Shown piece by piece: positions 1 through 6,508 of a stretch of 35,774 nucleotides of DNA. A model generated the notes under the pieces. It was not told where the DNA came from, searched no databases, and saw nothing but the letters and a program-made list of their open reading frames with translations. Source of the DNA: a virus; the IMG/VR virus record IMGVR_UViG_3300020421_000068, positions 1 to 35,774 of that record; one strand, written 5' to 3'. The translations under genes and the position numbers were made by a program. Every line of letters starts with the position of its first letter. Position 1 is the first letter of the stretch.

Positions 1-545
1 TGAGTTTATTTGGAGGATCACGAGACATATCACTTTTTAATACAGTAAGTAAAGAACTTATTAATGATATTATTCAAACAGAAGTTGGATATTATAAATT
101 TGTTCTTGAACGTACAACATCTAATGTTTATGGTGAATCTACAGGTAAAGTATTTTATGAACCCGTAAGAATCGCGTGTTTAATGAAGAAAGAAGACCAA
201 GCATGGTCGGCTGATGATTTTGGATCTGATGTGGATCAAAACATTGATTTTCGTTTTTTAAAAAAAGAACTTAAAGATATAAATTTAGTACCTGAAGTAG
301 GAGATATATTATTATTTAAAAATAATTTTTATGAAATTGATACTAGAGTAGAAAATCAACTAATACTAGGTAAAGACCCAGACTATGCTATATCTACAGG
401 TGCAACTGATTTTGGTAATAGCCATTCAATAATACTAACAGGTCATCTATCAACAGTAGAAAAATTAAATTTAATACCTTTAAGAGGTGGAAAATATCCT
501 TCTACAACTAAAATAACTGATGGAACAGCTAACTTACTTGGATAA
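1..545 (+). CDS. Neck protein, T4 gp14-like (start codon cut by one base)
   Basis: This probably encodes a neck protein that closes the portal and joins head to tail. The ATG at 183 is internal. The frame is open to the window edge, which begins TGAGTTTATTTGG, so the true start is almost certainly an ATG whose A lies one base outside (protein begins MSLFGGSRDISLF, about 181 aa). The segment VPEVGDILLFKNNFYEID, followed by a tyrosine/glycine-rich 'LILGKDPDYA', resembles the gp14 segment 'EGDLIYFPMDNSLFEI...YQLGQ'. An upstream 'FYEPVRIACLMKKEDQAW' also fits the gp14 layout. T4 gp14 is longer (256 aa). The next gene is gp15-like, as in T4 gene order, and overlaps this one as TAATG at 545. Family placement is by remembered pattern, so another head-completion or neck family remains possible. 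Confidence 0.6.
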   Translation, partial: SLFGGSRDISLFNTVSKELINDIIQTEVGYYKFVLERTTSNVYGESTGKVFYEPVRIACLMKKEDQAWSADDFGSDVDQNIDFRFLKKELKDINLVPEVGDILLFKNNFYEIDTRVENQLILGKDPDYAISTGATDFGNSHSIILTGHLSTVEKLNLIPLRGGKYPSTTKITDGTANLLG

Positions 546-1597
546 TGACAGATTTTAAAAGACCCATACCACAAAGACAAAATGAGCTTTTAAGAAAAAA
601 TTTATCAGCCCCTGCTTATGATTTAGATTCATTATCTGATAAAGCAAAGGGAAGAAATAATTACGCTAGAGAATCTTCTAAATTAGAAGAAATTGATTTT
701 CCTATAGAAGGACTAGTTCCTGATACTAAACCCCCAGGACTTTTAAAAGATAAAGTTAATAGAGCTAATGTTACTCGTAGAGATGATGATGATGTAAAAG
801 ATGTAACAATTGGAATACAAGATCATGATGAAGCTATACAATATTATTTTGATAATGTAATACAACCTTCTGTTGTATTAAACGGAGAAAGAATTAAAGC
901 TCCTTTAATTTATGGTTCCCCTGAAAGATGGAAAGGAGTTCAACGAGATGGGTATTTTAGAGATAAAAATGGTAAGATACAGACACCTCTTATTATGTTT
1001 AAAAGAAATAGTATTGAAAAAAGAAGAGATTTAGGTAATAAAATGGATGCTAATAATCCTCAATTATATTATTCTTTTCAAAAACAATATTCAAAAAGAA
1101 ATCAGTACGATAATTTTTCAGTATTACAAGGTAGAGTGCCTCAAAAAGAAATGTATAATGTAGTGATACCTGATTATGTTAAATTAAAATATTCATTTAT
1201 TATTTGGACCGACTTTATTGCTCAAAATAATAAAATAGTAGAAGCTGTAAATTATGCTTCAGATTCTTATTGGGGTGATCCTGAAAGATTTAAGTTTAAT
1301 GCAAGAATAGATTCATTTGCAAACAATACAGAAATATCACAAGGTAAAAATAGAATGGTAAAAACTAATTTTGAAATGACATTACAAGGATATATTATTC
1401 CTGATGCTATGGGTGCTTTATTAAAACAATACTCTAAAAAAACATTTACAAAATCAGTACATAATACTACTTCTTTTGTAGAAAATACTAGAGGAAATGA
1501 TATTCAAAATGATAGAAAAAGACAACCTATAAATAAAGTAGGAGATGGAGGAGCAGGTATAGGTTACGATAGAATAGGACAACAACAAATAAGATAA
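545..1597 (+). CDS. Tail completion/sheath-stabiliser protein, T4 gp15-like
   Basis: This 350 aa protein likely caps the tail tube and sheath at the neck. Residues about 205-285 read PDYVKLKYSFIIWTDFIAQ, then NKIVEAV, then an 'R..K.NF.MTLQGYIIPD' strand. T4 gp15 has the same order: 'P.PIKM.YELSIFTRYEDDM..IVE', then 'RRIEWSLTFEVNGWMYPP'. The N-terminal 110 residues are charged and low in hydrophobics, with an acidic DDDD run near residue 79, so they may be flexible. The C-terminus is Gly/Arg/Gln-rich. Its start overlaps the upstream stop (TAATG), which suggests translational coupling. It ends 4 bp before the first fibre gene. The neighbour order (gp14-like, gp15-like) supports the call, though the similarity is distant. 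Confidence 0.6.
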   Translation: MTDFKRPIPQRQNELLRKNLSAPAYDLDSLSDKAKGRNNYARESSKLEEIDFPIEGLVPDTKPPGLLKDKVNRANVTRRDDDDVKDVTIGIQDHDEAIQYYFDNVIQPSVVLNGERIKAPLIYGSPERWKGVQRDGYFRDKNGKIQTPLIMFKRNSIEKRRDLGNKMDANNPQLYYSFQKQYSKRNQYDNFSVLQGRVPQKEMYNVVIPDYVKLKYSFIIWTDFIAQNNKIVEAVNYASDSYWGDPERFKFNARIDSFANNTEISQGKNRMVKTNFEMTLQGYIIPDAMGALLKQYSKKTFTKSVHNTTSFVENTRGNDIQNDRKRQPINKVGDGGAGIGYDRIGQQQIR

Positions 1598-1601
1598 TAT
1601 A

Positions 1602-2111
1602 ATGGCAAAACAAAATAGAACAACGTTAAAAGGATATTTTGAAACAGGAGACATACCAACAGGAGCAAATTATGTTGATTTAATAGATACTCCTGTAGTA
1701 ATGGATACTGAAAACACAGGTAGTATAGATATTTTAGGCCCTATAACAGCATCAGGTGATATTAGTTCAAGTGGAACAGGTTCATTTACAGGAGGAGTTC
1801 ATTCTTTATTTGGCTCGGGTTCTTTTGGATCATTAGCAGGTACTTTATCAACAGCAACTCAACCAAACATAACAAGAGTAGGTACTTTAAGTGAATTATC
1901 TATAAGTGGTAATATAACAACAGTAACAAATATAACAGCTACAGGAAATATAAGTGCAAGCGGAAATATTAGTGCAAGTGGAAATATAAGTGCTTTTGGA
2001 AGTTCTTCATTAGTAGGTTTACCAACAACAGAACCTTCAGTAACAGGAGCTTTATGGTTATCTGGTAGTGCAGGTGCTGGTTCAAAATATTTAATGGTGT
2101 TTACAGGATAA
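1602..2111 (+). CDS. Short fibre-like virion protein with SASG repeats
   Basis: A 169 aa protein. The N-terminus KGYFETGDIPTGANYVDLID matches the N-terminus of the large fibre at 6509 (KTHFQTGDRPTQTQFENFLD), so it is probably a docking module. The middle contains ITASGDISSSGTGSFTGG and three back-to-back NISASG units (about residues 112-130). These strand-turn repeats are typical of trimeric beta-structured fibres. The C-terminal 'GLPTTEPSVTGALWLSGSAG' resembles fibre ends I recall from marine myoviruses. No enzymatic motif is present. It sits between the gp15-like gene and the cysteine-rich protein at 2116, with no room for a promoter, so it is probably co-transcribed with the neck genes. 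The exact position in the virion is unknown. Confidence 0.65.
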   Translation: MAKQNRTTLKGYFETGDIPTGANYVDLIDTPVVMDTENTGSIDILGPITASGDISSSGTGSFTGGVHSLFGSGSFGSLAGTLSTATQPNITRVGTLSELSISGNITTVTNITATGNISASGNISASGNISAFGSSSLVGLPTTEPSVTGALWLSGSAGAGSKYLMVFTG

Positions 2112-2115
2112 TAAG

Positions 2116-3927
2116 ATGGCTAATTACACACAACCCTCACCTACATTACCATCTACTTCATCAGCATATATTGATGAAAGAGGAAGACAAATAGCAATGT
2201 CTATTTATAATCCTTTGTATAAAGGTAGTAAAAAAGACTATTTATCTTATAGTTCAATGGGGTTAACAGCTTCTTTAGTTATTAGTGCTTCTGAAAGAAC
2301 ACCAACTTCTTCCGTAGCATTTTATTCTGGTTCTAATCAAGTTTTTTTATTATCAGCAAGTGCAGCTTTTACTGCAGGAATTAATTTAGAAGTAGGATAT
2401 ACATTATCAAATTCTTCAATATCATTTACATCTACAACTCATACATCATCAGTTACTATTGGAGATGTTGAAAGAGAATATGATAGACGTGAACAAGAAT
2501 TTCTTGAAGAAGATGAAAGAGTAGAAAAACTTATTGAAGATGTAGCAACTTCAACAAAAAGACAAATATCTCGAGTTGCTTTTTCAAAAAACATAGAGGG
2601 TCCTTTAAGAATAACAACAGGAAGCTCAGGAACTACAAGAACAGGTAGTTTAAGAATAAAAGATGGAGCATCATTAAGAATTATAGATGGGGTTAATTTT
2701 ACAATATATGGAGGATGTACAGATCCTACTTCATTAAATTATAATCCTTCTGCAACATTAGATAATGGTTCATGTAGATATCCAGTTTATGGATGTACAG
2801 ATCCCAATGCATATAATTATAATCCAGGAGCAAGTGTTGATGATGGTTCATGTGGTTATCTTGGATGTACAGATCCTACTGCTATTAATTATAATCCTCA
2901 AGCAACAATTAATAATGGAGCTTGTCATTATGCTCCTATAGGAGGAGAAGTTCCACGTCAAGACTTCTTTATTACAAATGATAGTAGTACTATTTATGAA
3001 AGTGCACCAAAAGATAGAAGTTTAGTAGCAGAAGTAAGACCTAAAATAGTTGTAAAACCTAATAAACCTAATCCTGGAAATTCTTTAAATATTCCTTCAG
3101 CAAGAAAAAGAATATCTAAAGGACAAAAATTTGTACTTAATACTACAGGAGCTGTTTATAAAGGGGCTTATTATATTTTTAATAATAATAATTTAAAAAA
3201 TAGTACTGTACTTAAAGGTAAAAGAGTTAAGGGAAATGCTCCTTTACTTATACCTACAGAATTTCAAGCTAATGCCCTTTTATCTTCACGTAATGGTGAT
3301 AGAATATATGCTGATACAAATCAAGCTATATCTTCTAATTTACCATTAGCATATGGTTTACCTACAAATGGAGGTCAAAACTGTATGGGTTGTGCTTTTT
3401 ATAAAAATAATAATTGTTCAAACTGGAATGCACAAGTAAGACAACAATACTATTGTGCATCGTGGTTACCACCAGAATTATTAATACCAGCAGGAGATAT
3501 TTTTAGATTAGAATATCCTGGTATTACTCAAACAGGATTTTATACTAATGGTAATGAATTTTTATTACCTCATCAAATGGTTCGTGGAGCTAAACAAAAA
3601 TATTATGTAGGACATTATCATATATTACCAGATGGAGCTTATAAAGCAGATAATTCTTCAACAATTCCTTTTGGAACTGCTTTAACTTTAAAACAATCTT
3701 TAAAATCAGGACCTAATGTACATTTTACAAAAATTACTTTATCAAGTTTACAACAACAATTAGCAACAACAACACAAACCCCAGAAATAACAACACAAAC
3801 AACAGAAATAACAACACAAACAACACAAACAACAACAACTTCTCCTGTCACTGTAAGTTCAACACAAACAACTACACAACCAGTGTCAAATAATACAAGT
3901 GGAACAGGAACAAGTTATAGTTATTAA
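2116..3927 (+). CDS. Large virion protein with GCTDP cysteine repeats and HiPIP-like four-Cys motif
   Basis: A 603 aa structural protein of mosaic build. Residues 1-110 are Ser/Thr-rich beta-type sequence. Residues about 120-155 form a charged coiled-coil-like segment (EREYDRREQEFLEEDERVEK). Residues 200-272 hold three repeats of GCTDP..xNYNP.A...(D/N)GSC. Residues 423-450 hold C-x2-C-x7-C-x12-C-x2-W, close to the cluster-binding pattern of high-potential iron-sulfur proteins. Shortly after comes YYVGHYHILPDGAY, a motif I recall from marine phage baseplate and tail proteins. The last 60 residues are Thr/Gln-rich low complexity. There is no signal peptide, which fits a virion component made in the cytoplasm. 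Its neighbours are fibres on both sides, so it is likely a tail, neck or fibre-network component. The specific role is not known. Confidence 0.6.
   Translation: MANYTQPSPTLPSTSSAYIDERGRQIAMSIYNPLYKGSKKDYLSYSSMGLTASLVISASERTPTSSVAFYSGSNQVFLLSASAAFTAGINLEVGYTLSNSSISFTSTTHTSSVTIGDVEREYDRREQEFLEEDERVEKLIEDVATSTKRQISRVAFSKNIEGPLRITTGSSGTTRTGSLRIKDGASLRIIDGVNFTIYGGCTDPTSLNYNPSATLDNGSCRYPVYGCTDPNAYNYNPGASVDDGSCGYLGCTDPTAINYNPQATINNGACHYAPIGGEVPRQDFFITNDSSTIYESAPKDRSLVAEVRPKIVVKPNKPNPGNSLNIPSARKRISKGQKFVLNTTGAVYKGAYYIFNNNNLKNSTVLKGKRVKGNAPLLIPTEFQANALLSSRNGDRIYADTNQAISSNLPLAYGLPTNGGQNCMGCAFYKNNNCSNWNAQVRQQYYCASWLPPELLIPAGDIFRLEYPGITQTGFYTNGNEFLLPHQMVRGAKQKYYVGHYHILPDGAYKADNSSTIPFGTALTLKQSLKSGPNVHFTKITLSSLQQQLATTTQTPEITTQTTEITTQTTQTTTTSPVTVSSTQTTTQPVSNNTSGTGTSYSY
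2713..2931 (+). repeat. Three tandem GCTDP-NYNP cysteine repeats
   Basis: These are three in-frame repeats of 23-26 residues (positions 200-272 of the protein). Each has the form GCTDPxxxNYNPxAxxx(D/N)(N/D)G(S/A)C, so each carries two cysteines that could form a disulfide or bind metal. From memory, similar repeats are common in secreted proteins of marine Bacteroidetes and some other marine microbes. The function of the repeat is not established to my knowledge. Confidence 0.8.
3382..3465 (+). other. HiPIP-like four-cysteine (possible [4Fe-4S]) motif
   Basis: The codons for C423, C426, C434 and C447, followed by W450, give C-x2-C-x7-C-x12-C-x2-W. The motif includes CMGCAFY and YYCASW. HiPIPs use C-x2-C-x(8-16)-C-x(10-13)-C followed by an aromatic, so spacing and aromatics nearly match. 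The cluster itself is inferred. A structural zinc site or paired disulfides are the alternatives. Confidence 0.5.
3763..3860 (+). repeat. Thr/Gln-rich low-complexity coding tract
   Basis: This run is built from ACA, CAA and ACT codons. It encodes TTQ/TTE/ITTQ units, including two near-identical 'EITTQTT' units. It sits close to the C-terminus of the protein at 2116 and is likely flexible. Slippage-prone repeats of this kind could vary in length between relatives. Confidence 0.7.
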
Positions 3928-3943
3928 CATAACATAATATAAT

Positions 3944-6493
3944 ATGAGTACATTATTCGTAAATACAATTTATCCAGACTCAGGATCCTCAGTAAACATA
4001 TCAGGATCTTTAATAATATCACAGAGCTTAATAGTAGCTGATAATATTACTATGAGTGGATCTATTAAATTAGGAGATGCAGATACAGACTCAGTAAGCT
4101 TAACAGCAGAAATAAGTTCTAGTATAATACCAGATGCAGATTTAACATATAATTTAGGTTCTTCAGCAAAAAAGTGGAATAAACTACATGTAGGAAACAT
4201 AACAGCCTCACACAATATAAGTTCAAGTGGAATAGTATATGGAGCTGTAGGTCAATTTGATGAATTAACATTACCTCCTTTTACTACAATTACAGCTAGT
4301 GGAGGTATATCAGCAGCTTCTTTTGTAGGAGATGGTAGTCAATTAACAGGAGTAGGATCAACAGGTTCTGTTTTAGATGTAGTTAGTGTAAGTGTAGATA
4401 CTTTTGTAAGTGGAGCAGGAACAGGATCATTTAATCATTTCTTTGTAAGTGGTGAAATTAGTGGATCAGTTAGTGCGAGTGGTACTGGATCTTTTCAAGG
4501 AGGAGTAAACGCAGCAGGAACAAATAGTACATTTGGTAACATAACAGCTTCAGGTAATATAAGTGCTAGTGGATATGTCTTTAGTAATAATTTAGTTTTA
4601 CCTGTTGATGAGGGTGGTGCTGAAGAGGCAAGAATAGTATTTTCTAAAAACTGGACAGGTAATGTATCAAACCAAAAAGGAGATAATGGGTATATTTTTG
4701 ATGATGATCAATCTATACAAATAGGATATGCAGATTCAGATTATGTTGCAATAGGACATCAAGACCCAACCAATACTGATTCTGATGGGATGAGAATATA
4801 CCTTCAAACAGGAGTTAGAGTAAAAGGAAGTGTAAGTGCAAGTGGAACAGGTTCATTCCAACATGGAATAGATGCAGCAGGAGCTACAGGTTCCTTTGGT
4901 ATGATATCTGCAAGTGGAGATATATCGGCTTCAGGTACAGGATCTTTTGAATTTTTAACAGTACCAGGTGAAGTTAGTGGTAATATAAGTGCTAGTGGAA
5001 CAGGTTCTTTTGCAGGAGGAATAGATTGTATAGGGGATGGAACAGGAATGTCTCCAGCTTCAGGAGCTTTTGGATATATTAGTTCAAGTGGAGAAATTAC
5101 AAGTATAACAGCTTCTATGGATCATCTTATATTAAGTGGATCTAGTTCTATGGGATATATGTTTATATCAGCATCTGATGAATTAAATTATACAATAAGT
5201 TCTAGTGGTACTATTTCTTCTAGCTACTTTGCAGGAGATGGAAGATATTTATTTAATGTAACAGCTAGTGTGGGTGTTGCTAATGCACATGGTTCAGATA
5301 CATTTGTACAATTTAATGATGGAGGTACAAACTTAGGAAGTGATTCTGGATTAAGATATAATAAATCAACAGATACTTTATCTATATCTGGATCTTTAAT
5401 AGTAGGAGGTAATGGTACCCCAGGACTAGGAGCTGTAAGTGCAAGTAGAGTTAGTGCGAGTTTAGGATTTGAAGCAGATACATTAAGTACAAGTTCGTTT
5501 GGGTTTATTTCTTGTAGTGGAGATATTAGTTCAAGTGGAACAGGTTCTTTTGCGGGAGGTATAAATTGTATTTCTCCAGGAGGAGATAATGTTGATGGAA
5601 CAGGTTCATTTGGGTATATTTCTTGTAGTGGAGACATAAGTATGAGTGGAACACTAGCTGTAGATGGAAATATGACTGCAAGTGGAACTATAAGTGGAAG
5701 TTTACTAAAAGGACAATCAGTTCAAGCCCAACAAGGTGATAGTTTAGGATTTAGATTTAATTTAAATAATGATTCAGTAGTAAATGCTTTAAGATATAAA
5801 GAAATATCTACAGTAGGACATGCAGATATAAATGCTTTACCTTTAACAGTAACTAAAGATATTTCAGGTAGTGCAAATCTTTTAATAGGTGGAACTGCAA
5901 GAATAGAAGGTGCATCAACGCTTGGTGGAGCTATAACAGCAAATGGTGCTTTAAATGTAAAAGGTGGTTTTCAAATAGGAGAAGTAGCAGTAACAGCAAC
6001 AGCAGCTGAGTTAAATGTAATGGATGGGTTTCTTGGAACAACAGACCAATTAAATGCCTTTATAAAAACAGCAGATGCAGATATTGAACCTTCTAAAGCA
6101 GTAAAATATGATTCAGAGGGAGCAGTAAGATCTAAAAAAGTAATAAAATCTTCAGGAGCAACATTAACTGCTGGAGATAGTGATGCATTATTAGCCCCAT
6201 CAGGATCAGATGCACAAACATTTACATTACCAGCTGTATCAGATGCTAAAGGAGTAAGATTTGAATTCGTAGCTGCTAGTGCTGCAGCACATATAATACA
6301 AAGTGAAGCTTCAGATATATTTGGTCAAATAATAGATAATTCAAATGCAGCCACATTAGCAAGAACTGAATTAGAAGGAAGCAGTAGAATAATATTGCAA
6401 AACCCAAAAATTGGAGACAGAATAACTATAATAAGTGATGGAAGTAGATATTTTGTTGAGGGAAGAACAAATGACACACCAGGATTAGCATAA
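3944..6493 (+). CDS. Large tail fibre protein with SASG repeats (paralogue of the 9399 gene)
   Basis: An 849 aa fibre. The N-terminus holds an 'ISGSLIISQSL...GSIKLGDADTDSVS' segment, then SSSIIPDADLTYNLGSSAKKW. This corresponds closely to the fibre at 9399 (SSSILPDANITYDLGSASKQW), and the 'DLGSS.kkW..i....I.A' form is familiar from marine T4-like fibres. Residues about 85-560 are repeats of (I/N)SASGTGSF, GYISCSGDIS and 'GGI(D/N)CI'. Around residue 690 comes VTATAAELNVMDG, a common fibre motif, and the C-terminal 120 residues form a distinct beta domain (AQTFTLPAVSDAKGVRFEF... GDRITIISDGSRYFVEG). It starts 17 bp after the previous stop with no Shine-Dalgarno sequence. It is likely a trimeric receptor-binding or connecting fibre. 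The receptor is not predictable. Confidence 0.75.
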   Translation: MSTLFVNTIYPDSGSSVNISGSLIISQSLIVADNITMSGSIKLGDADTDSVSLTAEISSSIIPDADLTYNLGSSAKKWNKLHVGNITASHNISSSGIVYGAVGQFDELTLPPFTTITASGGISAASFVGDGSQLTGVGSTGSVLDVVSVSVDTFVSGAGTGSFNHFFVSGEISGSVSASGTGSFQGGVNAAGTNSTFGNITASGNISASGYVFSNNLVLPVDEGGAEEARIVFSKNWTGNVSNQKGDNGYIFDDDQSIQIGYADSDYVAIGHQDPTNTDSDGMRIYLQTGVRVKGSVSASGTGSFQHGIDAAGATGSFGMISASGDISASGTGSFEFLTVPGEVSGNISASGTGSFAGGIDCIGDGTGMSPASGAFGYISSSGEITSITASMDHLILSGSSSMGYMFISASDELNYTISSSGTISSSYFAGDGRYLFNVTASVGVANAHGSDTFVQFNDGGTNLGSDSGLRYNKSTDTLSISGSLIVGGNGTPGLGAVSASRVSASLGFEADTLSTSSFGFISCSGDISSSGTGSFAGGINCISPGGDNVDGTGSFGYISCSGDISMSGTLAVDGNMTASGTISGSLLKGQSVQAQQGDSLGFRFNLNNDSVVNALRYKEISTVGHADINALPLTVTKDISGSANLLIGGTARIEGASTLGGAITANGALNVKGGFQIGEVAVTATAAELNVMDGFLGTTDQLNAFIKTADADIEPSKAVKYDSEGAVRSKKVIKSSGATLTAGDSDALLAPSGSDAQTFTLPAVSDAKGVRFEFVAASAAAHIIQSEASDIFGQIIDNSNAATLARTELEGSSRIILQNPKIGDRITIISDGSRYFVEGRTNDTPGLA

Positions 6494-6508
6494 TAAATAA
6501 ATAATATA

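Noticed and set aside
3639-3851. Reverse-strand open frames such as 3639-3851, 5224-5637, 11000-11422, 15356-15802 and 28610-28942
   Set aside because: They mirror low-complexity or repeat-rich coding on the + strand (for example Leu-rich from the acidic helix, Val/Cys-rich from the Thr/Gln tract), have no leader signals and no recognisable protein pattern.
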